Shown piece after piece: positions 1-13,096 of a stretch of 64,000 nucleotides of DNA. A program made the translations under genes and the position numbers. The notes under the pieces are model-generated. The model did no database searches. It was not told where the DNA came from and saw only the letters and a program-made list of their open reading frames with translations. Origin of the DNA: Nematostella vectensis (Eukaryota; Cnidaria; Anthozoa; Actiniaria; Edwardsiidae); assembly GCF_932526225.1 (NCBI RefSeq), contig NC_064045.1, positions 15,558,442-15,622,441 of the forward strand, read 5' to 3'. The first letter of the stretch is position 1. Each line of letters opens with the position of its first letter.

Positions 1-2172
1 TCGAACCCGGGTCGCTGCGTTAGTAGTCAAGTGCCCGCAACGAAAGACTAACGTGGCATTGCTGAAGGGAATTGTAATGAAAATTACTTTTAATACTATT
101 GGTTCCGTAAACTATCCCAAGCAAAGTCACCATCGGACTGGAGGTTACATTCGGGAAAAGCTTCAGGGTTACATTCGGGAATTTGTTTTACGAGTGTAAC
201 CTCCAAAAGGTTACAATCAATAATTTTGTTTCCGAATGTAAATTCCAAAAAGTAACATTAGGAAAAATAAAACAGTATACTCGGAAAAAAGGTATATCAA
301 TCTATCGAGCGCTATGCTCTATGTTAGAATCTACTTAATCAAGTTATCCAAGGAATCTAGTTAGTTCTTGTGTGCATAAAATATGTACAGGATCCTGAAC
401 AAAGCATGAGCACATCAAAGATGCTGAGAGTACATAAAAATGTCCCTATACCTTCTTTTTATGTCATGACACATCAAGAACACTATAATTAAGTATCGAT
501 ATTAAAAATAAAAAATAAAGGAAAAAAATAGGCTATCAGCGGGAATCGAACCCGGGTCGCTGCGTTAGTAGTCAAGTGCCCGCAACGAAAGACTAAAGTG
601 GCATTGCTGAAGGGAATTGTAATGAAAATTACTTTTAATACTATTGGTATCGTAAACTATCCCAAGCAAAGTCACCATCGGACTGGAGGTTACATTTGGG
701 AAAAGCTTCAGGGTTACATTCGGGAATTTGTTTTACGAGTGTAACCTCCAAAAGGTTACAATCGATAATTTTTTTTCCGAAAGTAAATTCCAAAAAGTAA
801 CATTAGGAAAATAAAACAGTATACTCGGAAAAAAATGTATATCAATCTATCGAGCGCTATGCTCTATGTTAGAATCTACTTAATCAAGTTATCCAAGGAA
901 TCTAGTTAGTTCTTGTGTGCATAAAATATGTACAGGATCCTGAACAAAGCATGAGCACATCAAAGATGCTGAGAGTACATAAAAATGTCCCTATACCTTC
1001 TTTTTATGTCATGACACACCAAGAACAGTATAATTAAGTATCGATATTTAAAAAAAAATAAAGAAAAAAGAAAAAAAAAAATAGGCTATCAGCGGGAATC
1101 GAACCCGGGTCGCTGCGTTAGTAGTCAAGTGCCCGCAACGAAAGACTAACGTGGCATTGCTGAAGGGAATTGTAATGAAAATTACTTTTAATACTATTGG
1201 TTCCGTAAACTATCCCAAGCAAAGTCACCATCGGACTGGAGGTTACATTCGGGAAAAGCTTCAGGGTTACATTCGGGAATTTGTTTTACGAGTGTAACCT
1301 CCAAAAGGTTACAATCAATAATTTTGTTTCCGAATGTAAATTCCAAAAAGTAACATTAGGAAAAATAAAACAGTATACTCGGAAAAAAGGTATATCAATC
1401 TATCGAGCGCTATGCTCTATGTTAGAATCTACTTAATCAAGTTATCCAAGGAATCTAGTTAGTTCTTGTGTGCATAAAATATGTACAGGATCCTGAACAA
1501 AGCATGAGCACATCAAAGATGCTGAGAGTACATAAAAATGTCCCTATACCTTCTTTTTATGTCATGACACATCAAGAACACTATAATTAAGTATCGATAT
1601 TAAAAATAAAAAATAAAGGAAAAAAATAGGCTATCAGCGGGAATCGAACCCGGGTCGCTGCGTTAGTAGTCAAGTGCCCGCAACGAAAGACTAAAGTGGC
1701 ATTGCTGAAGGGAATTGTAATGAAAATTACTTTTAATACTATTGGTATCGTAAACTATCCCAAGCAAAGTCACCATCGGACTGGAGGTTACATTTGGGAA
1801 AAGCTTCAGGGTTACATTCGGGAATTTGTTTTACGAGTGTAACCTCCAAAAGGTTACAATCGATAATTTTTTTTCCGAAAGTAAATTCCAAAAAGTAACA
1901 TTAGGAAAATAAAACAGTATACTCGGAAAAAAATGTATATCAATCTATCGAGCGCTATGCTCTATGTTAGAATCTACTTAATCAAGTTATCCAAGGAATC
2001 TAGTTAGTTCTTGTGTGCATAAAATATGTACAGGATCCTGAACAAAGCATGAGCACATCAAAGATGCTGAGAGTACATAAAAATGTCCCTATACCTTCTT
2101 TTTATGTCATGACACACCAAGAACAGTATAATTAAGTATCGATATTTAAAAAAAAATAAAGAAAAAAAAATA
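1..2172. repeat. Duplicated dimer at left end (shift 1098 bp)
   Basis: Bases 1 to about 1060 repeat from 1099 to about 2158 almost base for base. Private markers are shared in order: GGTTCCGTAAAC, CACATCAAGAACAC and AAAAATAAAAAATAAAGG in the first unit; CTAAAGTGGC, CCGAAAGTAAA and AAAAATGTATATC in the second. I saw the GGTTCCG marker in no other unit. The A-tract lengths at the second-unit ends differ, which accounts for the final shift change. Confidence 0.92.
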
Positions 2173-5100
2173 GGCTATCAGCGGGAATCGAACCCGGGTC
2201 GCTGCGTTAGTAGTCAAGTGCCCGCAACGAAAGACTAACGTGGCATTGCTGAAGGGAATTGTAATGAAAATTACTTTTAATACTATTGGTATCGTAAACT
2301 ATAAGCAAAGTCACCATCGGAATGGAGGTTACATTCGGGAAAAGCTTCAGGGTTACATTCGGGAATTTGTTGTAGGAGTGTAACCTCTAAAAGGTTACAA
2401 TCAATAATTTTGTTTCCGAATGTAAATTCCAAAAAGTAACATTAGGAAAAATAAAACAGTATACTCGGAAAAAAAGGTATATCAATCTATCGAGCGCTAT
2501 GCTCTATGTTAGAATCTACTTAATCAAGTTATCCAAGGAATCTAGTTAGTTCTTGTGCGCATAAAATATGTACATGATCCTGAACAAAGCATGAGCACAT
2601 CAAAGATGCTGAGAGTACATAAAAATGTCCCTATACCTTCTTTTTATGTCATGACACACCAAGAACAGTATAATTAAGTATCGATATTTAAAAAAAAAAA
2701 TAAAGAAAAAAAAATAGGCTATCAGCGGGAATCGAACCCGGGTCGCTGCGGTAGTAGTCAAGTGCCCGCAACGAAAGACTAACGTGGCATTGCTGAAGGG
2801 AATTGTAATGAAAATTACTTTTAATACTATTGGTATCGTAAACTATCCAAAGCAAAGTCACCATCGGACTGGAGGTTACATTCGGGAAAAGCTTCAGGGT
2901 TACATTCGGGAATTTGTTTTACGAGTGTAACCTCCAAAAGGTTACAATCGATAATTTTTTTTCCGAATGTAAATTCCAAAAAGTAACATTAGGAAAATAA
3001 AACAGTATACTCGGTAAAAAAGGTATATCAATCTATCGAGCGCTATGCTCTATGTTAGAATCTACTTAATCAAGTTATCCAAGGAATCTAGTTAGTTCTT
3101 GTGTGCATAAAATATGTACAGGATCCTAAACAACGCATGAGCACATCAAAGATGCTGAGAGTACATAAAAATGTCCCTATACCTTCTTTTTATGTCATGA
3201 CACACCAAGAACAGTATAATTAAGTATCGATATTTAAAAAAAAATAAAGAAAAAAAATAGGCTATCAGCGGGAATCGAACCCGGGTCGCTGCGTTAGTAG
3301 TCAAGTGCCCGCAACGAAAAACTAACGTGGCATTGCTGAAGGGAATTGTAATGAAAATTACTTTTAATACTATTGGTATCGTAAACTATCCCAAGCAAAG
3401 TCACCATCGGACTGGAGGTTACATTTGGGAAAAGCTTCAGGGTTACATTCGGGAATTTGTTTTACGAGTGTAACCTCCAAAAGGTTACAATCGATAATTT
3501 TTTTTCCGAATGTAAATTCCAAAAAAGTAACATTAGGAAAATAAAACAGTATTCTCGGAAAAAAAGGTATATCAAACTATCGAGCGCTATGCTCTATGTT
3601 AGAATCTACTTAATCAAGTTATCCAAGGAATCTAGTCAGTTCTTGTGTGCATAAAATATGTACAGGATCCTGAACAAAGCATGAGCACATCAAAGATGCT
3701 GAGAGTACATAAAAATGTTCCTATACCTTCTTTTTATGTCATGACACACCAAGAACAGTATAATTAAGTATCGATATTTAAAAAAAATAAAGAAAAAAAA
3801 TAGGCTATCAGCGGGAATCGAACCCGGGTCGCTGCGTTAGTAGTCAAGTGCCCTCAACGAAAGACTAACGTGGCATTGCTGAAGGGAATTGTAATGAAAA
3901 TTACTTTTAATACTATTGGTATCGTAAACTATCCCAAGCAAAGTCACCATCGGACTGGAGGTTACATTCGGGAAAAGCTTCAGGGTTACATTCGGGAATT
4001 TGTTTTACGAGTGTAACCTCTAAAAGGTTACAATCAATAATTTTGTTTCCGAATGTAAATTCCAAAAAGTAACATTAGGAAAAATAAAACAGTATACTCG
4101 GAAAAAAAGGTATATCAATCTATCGAGCGCTATGCTCTATGTTAGAATCTACTTAATCAAGTTATCCAAGGAATCTAGTTAGTTCTTGTGCGCATAAAAT
4201 ATGTACATGATCCTGAACAAAGCATGAGTACATCAAAGATGCTGAGAGTACATAAAAATGTCCCAATACCTTCTTTTTATGTCATGATACACCAAGAACA
4301 GTATAATTAAGTATCGATATTTAAAAAAAAAAAAAAAAAAGAAAAAAAAAATAGGCTATCAGCGGGAATCGAACCCGGGTCGCTGCAGTAGTAGTCAAGT
4401 GCCCGCAACGAAAGACTAATGTGGCATTGCTGAAGGGAATTGTAATGAAAATTACTTTTAATACTATTGGTATCGTAAACTATCCAAAGCAAAGTCACCA
4501 TTGGACTGGAGGTTACATTCGGGAAAAGCTTCAGGGTTACATTCGGGAATTTGTTTTACGAGTGTAACCTCCAAAAGGTTACCATCGATAATTTTTTTTC
4601 CGAATGTAAATTCCAAAAAGTAACATTAGGAAAAATAAAACAGTATACTCGGAAAAAAAGGTATATCAATCTATCGAGCGCTATGCTCTATGTTAGAATC
4701 TACTTAATCAAGTTATCCAAGGAATCTAGTCAGTTCTTGTGTGCATAAAATATGTACAGGATCCTGAACAAAGCATGAGCACATCAAAGATGCTGAGAGT
4801 ACATAAAAATGTTCCTATACCTTCTTTTTATGTCATGACACACCAAGAACAGTATAATTAAGTATCGATATTTAAAAAAAAATAAAGAAAAAAAATAGGC
4901 TATCAGCGGGAATCGAACCCGGGTCGCTGCGTTAGTAGTCAAGTGCCCGCAACGAAAGACTAACGTGGCATTGCTGAAGGGAATTGTAATGAAAATTACT
5001 TTTAATACTATTGGTATCGTAAACTATCCCAAGCAAAGTCACCATCGGACTGGAGGTTACATTCGGGAAAAGCTTCAGGGTTACATTCGGGAATTTGTTT

Positions 5101-5994
5101 TACGAGTGTAACCTCCAAAAGGTTACAATCAATAATTTTGTTTCCGAATGTAAATTCCAAAAAGTAACATTAGGAAAAATAAAACAGTATACTCGGAAAA
5201 AAAGGTATATCAATCTATCGAGCGCTATGCTCTATGTTAGAATCTACTTAATCAAGTTATCCAAGGAATCTAGTTAGTTCTTGTGCGCATATAATATGTA
5301 CATGATCCTGAACAAAGCATGAGCACATCAAAGATGCTGAGAGTACATAAAAATGTCCCTATACCTTCTTTTTATGTCATGACACACCAAGAACAGTATA
5401 ATTAAGTATCGATATTTAAAAAAAAAAAATAAAGAAAAAAAAATAGGCTATCAGCGGGAATCGAACCCGGGTCGCTGCGGTAGTAGTCAAGTGCCCGCAA
5501 CGAAAGACTAACGTGGCATTGCTGAAGGGAATTGTAATGAAAATTACTTTTAATACTATTGGTATCGTAAACTATCCAAAGCAAAGTCACCATCGAACTG
5601 GAGGTTACATTCGGGAAAAGCTTCAGGGTTACATTCGGGAATTTGTTTTACGAGTGTAACCTCCAAAAGGTTACCATCGATAATTTTTTTTCCGAATGTA
5701 AATTCCAAAAAGTAACATTAGGAAAAATAAAACAGTATACTCGGAAAAAAAGGTATATCAATCTATCGAGCGCTATGCTCTATGTTAGAATCTACTTAAT
5801 CAAGTTATCCAAGGAATCTAGTTAGTTCTTGTGTGCATAAAATATGTACAGGATCCTGAACAAAGCATGAGCACATCAAGGATGCTGAGAGTACATAAAA
5901 ATGTCCCTATATCTTCTTTTTATGTCATGACACACCAAGAACAGTATAATTAAGTATCGATATTTAAAAAAAAAAAAATAAAGAAAAAAAAATA

Positions 5995-6066
5995 GGCTAT
6001 CAGCGGGAATCGAGCCCGGGTCGCTGCGTTAGTAGTCAAGTGCCCGCAACGAAAGACTAACGTGGC
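5995..6066 (-). pseudogene. tRNA-like element with B-box substitution
   Basis: The plus strand has GAATCGAGCCCGGG, so the minus-strand B box becomes GGCTCGATTCC, changing a nearly invariant T of the TTC core. The rest is typical. It is one of few units in which the core B box is altered. Confidence 0.55.
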
Positions 6067-6540
6067 ATTGCTGAAGGAAATTGTAATGAAAATTACTTTT
6101 AATACTATTGGTATCGTAAACTATCCCAAGCAAAGTCACCATCGGACTGGAGGTTATATTCGGGAAAAGCTTCAGGGTTACATTCGGGAATTTGTTTTAC
6201 GAGTGTAACCTCCAAAAGGTTACAATCGATAATTTTTTTTTTCGAATGTAAATTCCAAAAAGTAACATTAGGAAAAATAAAACAGTATACTCAGAAAAAA
6301 AGGTATATCAATCTATCGAGCGCTATGCTCTATGTTAGAATCTACTTAATCAAGTTATCCAAGGAATTTAGTTAGTTCTTGTGTGCATAAAATATGTACA
6401 GGATCCTGAACAAAGCATGAGCACATCAAAGATGCTGAGAGTACATAAAAATGTCCCTATACCTTCTTTTTATGTCATGACACACCAAGAACAGTATAAT
6501 TAAGTATCGATATTTAAAAAAAAAATAAAGAAAAAAAAAA

Positions 6541-6612
6541 GGCTATCAGCGGGAATCGAACCAAGGTCGCTGCGTTAGTAGTTAAGTGCCCGCAACGAAA
6601 GACTAACGTGGC
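6541..6612 (-). pseudogene. tRNA-like element with altered T stem (CCAAGG form)
   Basis: The plus strand reads GAACCAAGGTCGC where most units have GAACCCGGGTCGC. The minus-strand T stem 5' side is therefore changed and loses pairs, while GGTTCGATTCC is intact. The SmaI-type site is lost. Unit 7627 carries the same change, together with TAGTTAAG and TTGTTGAAGG, so the two are close relatives. Confidence 0.6.
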
Positions 6613-7083
6613 ATTGTTGAAGGGAATTATAATGAAAATTACTTTTAATACTATTGGTATCGTAAACTATCCCAAGCAAAGTCACCATCGGACTGGAGGT
6701 TACATTCGGGAAAAGCTTCAGGGTTACATTCGGGAATTTGTTTTACGAGTGTAACCTCCAAAAGGTTACAATCGATAATTTTTTTTCCGAATGTAAATTC
6801 CAAAAAGTAACATTAGGAAAATAAAACAGTATACTCGGTAAAAAAGGTATATCAATCTATCGAGCGCTATGCTCTATGTTAGAATCTACTTAATCAAGTT
6901 ATCCAAGGAATCTAGTTAGTTCTTGTGTGCATAAAATATGTACAGGATCCTGAACAAAGCATGAGCACATCAAAGATGCTGAGAGTACATAAAAATGTCC
7001 CTATACCTTCTTTTTATGTCATGACACACCAAGAACAGTATAATTAAGTATCGATATTTAAAAAAAAATAAAGAAAAAAAATA

Positions 7084-10000
7084 GGCTATCAGCGGGAATC
7101 GAACCCGGGTCGCTGCGTTAGTAGTCAAGTGCCCGCAACGAAAGACTAACGTGGCATTGCTGAAGGGAATTGTAATGAAAATTACTTTTAATACTATTGG
7201 TATCGTAAACTATCCCAAGCAAAGTCACCATCGGACTGGAGGTTACATTTGGGAAAAGCTTCAGGGTTACATTCGGGAATTTGTTTTACGAGTGTAACCT
7301 CCAAAAGGTTACAATCGATAATTTTTTTTCCGAATGTAAATTCCAAAAAAGTAACATTAGGAAAATAAAACAGTATACTCGGAAAAAAAGGTATATCAAT
7401 CTATCGAGCGCTATGCTCTATGTTAGAATCTACTTAATCAAGTTATCCAAGGAATCTAGTCAGTTCTTGTGTGCATAAAATATGTACAGGATCCTGAACA
7501 AAGCATGAGTACATCAAAGATGCTGAGAGTACATAAAAATGTTCCTATACCTTCTTTTTATGTCATGACACACCATGAAAAGTATAATTTAGTATCGATA
7601 TTTAAAAAAAATAAAGACAAAAAATAGGCTATCAGCGGGAATCGAACCAAGGTCGCTGCGTTAGTAGTTAAGTGCCCGCAACGAAAGACTAACGTGGCAT
7701 TGTTGAAGGGAATTATAATGAAAATTACTTTTAATACTATTGGTATCGTAAATTATCCCAAGCAAAGTCACCATCGGACTGGAGGTTACATTCGGGAAAA
7801 GCTTCAGGGTTACATTCGGGAATTTGTTTTACGAGTGTAACCTCTAAAAGGTTACAATCAATAATTTTGTTTCCGAATGTAAATTCCAAAAAGTAACATT
7901 AGGAAAAATAAAACAGTATACTCGGAAAAAAAGGTATATCAATCTATCGAGCGCTATGCTCTATGTTAGAATCTACTTAATCAAGTTATCCAAGTAATCT
8001 AGTTAGTTCTTGTGCGCATAAAATATGTACATGATCCTGAACAAAGCATGAGCACATCAAAGATGCTGAGAGTACATAAAAATGTCCCAATACCTTCTTT
8101 TTATGTCATGACACACCAAGAACAGTATAATTAAGTATCGATATTTTAAAAAAAAAAAAAAAGACAAAAAAAAAATAGGCTATCAGCGGGAATCGAACCC
8201 GGGTCGCTGCGGTAGTAGTCAAGTGCCCGCAACGAAAGACTAACGTGGCATTGCTGAAGGGAATTGTAATGAAAATTACTTTTAATACTATTGGTATCGT
8301 CAACTATCCAAAGCAAAGTCACCATCGGACTGTAGGTTACATTAGGGAAAAGCTTCAGGGTTACATTCGGGAATTTGTTTTACGAGTGTAACCTCCAAAA
8401 GGTTACCATCGATAATTTTTTTTCCGAATGTAAATTCCAAAAAGTAACATTAGGAAAAATAAAACAGTATACTCGGAAAAAAAGGTACATCAATCTATCG
8501 AGCGCTATGCTCTATGTTAGAATCTACTTAATCAAGTTATCCAAGGAATCTAGTTAGTTCTTGTGTGCATAAAATATGTACAGGATCCTGAACAAAGCAT
8601 GAGCACATCAAAGATTCTGAGAGTACATAAAAATGTTCCTATACCTTCTTTTTATGTCATGACACACCAAGAACAGTATAATTAAGTATCGATATTTAAA
8701 AAAAAAAATAAAGAAAAAAAATAGGCTATCAGCGGGAATCGAACCCGGGTCGCTGCGTTAGTAGTCAAGTGCCCGCAACGAAAGACTAACGTGGCATTGC
8801 TGAAGGGAATTGTAATGAAAATTACTTTTAATACTATTGGTATCGTAAACTATACCAAGCAAAGTGACCATCGGACTGGAGGTTACATTCGGGAAAAGCT
8901 TCAGGGTTACATTCGGGAATTTGTTTTACGAGTGTAACCTCTAAAAGGTTACAATCAATAATTTTGTTTCCGAATGTAAATTCCAAAAAGTAACATTAGG
9001 AAAAATAAAACAGTATACTCGGAAAAAAAGGTATATCAATCTATCGAGCGCTATGCTCTATGTTAGAATCTACTTAATCAAGTTATCCAAGGAATCTAGT
9101 TAGTTCTTGTGTGCATAAGATATGTACAGGATCCTGAACAAAGCATGAGCACATCAAAGATGCTGAGAGTACATAAAAATGTCCCTATACCTTCTTTTTA
9201 TGTCATGACACACCAAGAACAGTATAATTAAGTATCGATATTAAAAAAAAAATAATAAAGAAAAAAAAAATAGGCTATCAGCGGGAATCGAACCCGAGTC
9301 GCTGCGTTAGTAGTCAAGTGCCCGCAACGAAAGACTAACGTGGCATTACTGAAGGGAATTGTAATGAAAATTACTTTTAATACTATTGGTATCGTAAACT
9401 ATCCCAAGCAAAGTCACCATCGGAATGGAGGTTACATTAGGGAAAAGCTTCAGGGTTACATTCGGGAATTTGTTTTACGAGTGTAACCTCCAAAAGGTTA
9501 CAATCGATAATTTTTTTTCCGAATGTAAATTCCAAAAAGTAACATTAGGAAAAATAAAACAGTATACTCGGAAAAAAAAGGTATATCAATCTATCGAGCG
9601 CTATGCTCTATGTTAGAATCTACTTAATCAAGTTATCCAAGGAATCTAGTCAGTTCTTGTGTGCATAAAATATGTACAGGATCCTGAACAAAGCATGAGC
9701 ACATCAAAGATGCTGAGAGTACATAAAAATGTCCCTATACCTTCTTTTTATGTCATGACACACCAAGAACAGTATAATTAAGTATCGATATTTAAAAAAA
9801 AAATAAAGAAAAAAATTAGGCTATCAGCGGGAATCGAACCCGGGTCGCTGCGTTGGTAGTCAAGTGCCCGCAACGAAATTTAACGTGGCATTGCTGAAGG
9901 GAATTGTAATGAAAATTACTTTTAATACTATTGGTATCGTAAACTATCCCAAGCAAAGTCACCATCGGACTGGAGGTTACATTCGGGAAAAGCTTCAGGG

Positions 10001-10912
10001 TTACATTCGGGAATTTGTTTTACGAGTGTAACCTCCAAAAGGTTACAATCAATAATTTTGTTTCCGAATGTAAATTCCAAAAAGTAACATTAGGAAAAAT
10101 AAAACAGTATACTCGGAAAAAAAGGTATATCAATCTATCGAGCGCTATGCTCTATGTTAGAATCTACTTAATCAAGTTATCCAAGGAATCTAGTTAGTTC
10201 TTGTGCGCATAAAATATGTACATGATCCTGAACAAAGCATGAGCACATCAAAGATGCTGAGAGTACATAAAAATGTCCCTATACCTTCTTTTTATGTCAT
10301 GACACACCAAGAACAGTATAATTAAGTATCGATATTTAAAAAAAAAAATAAAGAAAAAAAAAATAGGCTATCAGCGGGAATTGAACCCGGGTCGCTGCGG
10401 TAGTAGTCAAGTGCCCGCAACGAAAGACTAACGTGGCATTACTGAAGGGAATTGTAATGAAAATTACTTTTAATACTATTGGTATCGTAAACTATCCAAA
10501 GCAAAGTCACCATCGAACTGGAGGTTACATTCGGGAAAAGCTTCAGGGTTACATTCGGGATTTTGTTTTACGAGTGTAACCTCCAAAAGGTTATCATCGA
10601 TAATTTTTTTTCCGAATGTAAATTCCAAAAAGTAACATTAGGAAAAATAAAACAGTATACTCGGAAAAAAAGGTATATCAATCTATCGAGCGCTATGCTC
10701 TATGTTAAAATCTACTTAATCAAGTTATCCAAGGAATCTAGTTAGTTCTTGTGTGCATAAAATATGTACAGGATCCTGAACAAAGCATGAGCACATCAAA
10801 GATGCTGAGAGTACATAAAAATGTCCCTATACCTTCTTTTTATGTCATGACACACCAAGAACAGTATAATTAAGTATCGATATTTAAAAAAAAAAAATAA
10901 AGAAAAAAAATA
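7084..10912. repeat. Seven-unit block, first copy
   Basis: Units 7084, 7627, 8178, 8724, 9273, 9819 and 10366 correspond one to one with 13097, 13640, 14192, 14737, 15286, 15832 and 16380, each shifted 6013-6014 bp. Shared private features include the GACAAAAAA tail of 7084, GGTACATCAATC with GATTCTGAG in 8178, AAAGTGACCATC in 8724 and the CCCGAGTCG type at 9273. Unit 7627 has a different head (CCAAGG) from 13640, so that boundary was altered after copying. Confidence 0.88.
9819..9889 (-). pseudogene. 71-nt tRNA-like element with a small deletion
   Basis: The plus strand reads CAACGAAATTTAACG where related units (15832, 18022) have CAACGAAAGATTAACG, giving 71 rather than 72 nt and disturbing the inverted repeat of the 5' half. 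It also has GTTGGTAGTC in the anticodon-like region. It is otherwise the same subfamily as 15832. Confidence 0.55.
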
Positions 10913-13096
10913 GGCTATCAGCGGGAATCGAACCCGGGTCCCTGCGTTAGTAGTCAAGTGCCCGCAACGAAAGACTAACGAGGCATTGTTGAAGGGAATT
11001 ATAATGAAAATTACTTTTAATACTATTGGTATCGTCAACTATCCAAAGCAAAGTCACCATCGGACTGGAGGTTACATTCGGGAAAAGCTTCAGGGTTACA
11101 TTCGGGAATTTGTTTTACGAGTGTAGCCTCCAAAAGGTTACAATCGATAATTTGTTTTCCGAATGTAAATTCCAAAAAGTAACATTAGGAAAATAAAACA
11201 GTATACTCGGTAAAAAAGGTATATCAATCTATCGAGCGCTATGCTCTATGTTAGAATCTACTTAATCAAGTTATCCAAGGAATCTAGTTAGTTCTTGTGT
11301 GCATAAAATATGTACAGGATCCTGAACAAAGCATGAGCACATCAAAGATGCTGAGAGTACATAAAAATGTCCCTATACCTTCTTTTTATGTCATGACACA
11401 CCAAGAACAGTATAATTAAGTATCGATATTAAAAAAAAAAAATAAAGGAAAAAAATAGGCTATCAGCGGGAATCGAACCCGGGTCGCTGCGTTAGTAGTC
11501 AAGTGCCCGCAACGAAAGACTAACGTGGCATTGCTGAAGGGAATTGTAATGAAAATTACTTTTAATACTATTGGTATCGTAAACTATACCAAGCAAAGTC
11601 ACCATCGGACTGGAGGTTACATTCGGGAAAAGCTTCAGGGTTACATTCGGGAATTTGTTTTACGAGTGTAGCCTCCAAAAGGTTACAATCGATAATTTGT
11701 TTTCCGAATGTAAATTCCAAAAAGTAACATTAGGAAAATAAAACAGTATACTCGGTAAAAAAGGTATATCAATCTATCGAGCGCTATGCTCTATGTTAGA
11801 ATCTACTTAATCAAGTTATCCAAGGAATCTAGTTAGTTCTTGTGTGCATAAAATATGTACAGGATCCTGAACAAAGCATGAGCACATCAAAGATGCTGAG
11901 AGTACATAAAAATGTCCCTATACCTTCTTTTTATGTCATGACACACCAAGAACAGTATAATTAAGTATCGATATTAAAAAAAAAAAATAAAGGAAAAAAA
12001 TAGGCTATCAGCGGGAATCGAACCCGGGTCGCTGCGTTAGTAGTCAAGTGCCCGCAACGAAAGACTAACGTGGCATTGCTGAAGGGAATTGTAATGAAAA
12101 TTACTTTTAATACTATTGGTATCGTAAACTATACCAAGCAAAGTCACCATCGGACTGGAGGTTACATTCGGGAAAAGCTTCAGGGTTACATTCGGGAATT
12201 TGTTTTACGAGTGTAACCTCTAAAAGGTTACAATCAATAATTTTGTTTCCGAATGTAAATTCCAAAAAGTAACATTAGGAAAAATAAAACAGTATACTCG
12301 GAAAAAAAGGTATATCAATCTATCGAGCGCTATGCTCTATGTTAGAATCTACTTAATCAAGTTATCCAAGGAATCTAGTCAGTTCTTGTGTGCATAAGAT
12401 ATGTACAGGATCCTGAACAAAGCATGAGCACATCAAAGATGCTGAGAGTACATAAAAATGTCCCTATACCTTCTTTTTATGTCATGACACACCAAGAACA
12501 GTATAATTAAGTATCGATATTAAAAAAAAAATAATAAAGAAAAAAAAAATAGGCTATCAGCGGGAATCGAACCCGAGTCGCTGCGTTAGTAGTCAAGTGC
12601 CCGCAACGAAAGACTAACGTGGCATTACTGAAGGGAATTGTAATAAAAATTACTTTTAATACTATTGGTATCGTAAACTATCCCAAGCAAAGTCACCATC
12701 GGAATGGAGGTTACATTAGGGAAAAGCTTCAGGGTTACATTCGGGAATTTGTTTTACGAGTGTAACCTCCAAAAGGTTACAATCGATAATTTTTTTTCCG
12801 AATGTAAATTCCAAAAAGTAACATTAGGAAAAATAAAACAGTATACTCGGAAAAAAAAGGTATATCAATCTATCGAGCGCTATGCTCTATGTTAGAATCT
12901 ACTTAATCAAGTTATCCAAGGAATCTAGTCAGTTCTTGTGTGCATAAAATATGTACAGGATCCTGAACAAAGCATGAGCACATCAAAGATGCTGAGAGTA
13001 CATAAAAATGTTCCTATACCTTCTTTTTATGTCATGACACACCAAGAACAGTATAATTAAGTATCGATATTTAAAAATAAATAAAGAAAAAAAATA

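Larger units (their letters stand above)
1..9272. repeat. Array segment 1: partial unit plus 16 units
   Basis: The first unit is entered at its 16th base and runs to 530. Unit starts: 531, 1084, 1629, 2173, 2717, 3260, 3803, 4354, 4898, 5446, 5995, 6541, 7084, 7627, 8178, 8724. The left end is a duplicated dimer. Units 531, 1629, 3260 and 7084 share the ACATTTGGG variant. Units 6541 and 7627 share CCAAGG instead of CCCGGG in the tRNA-like head. Unit 2173 lacks the CCC of ACTATCCCAAGC. The end tract of 7084 contains a GACAAAAAA variant also seen at 13097. No gene is visible. Confidence 0.97.
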
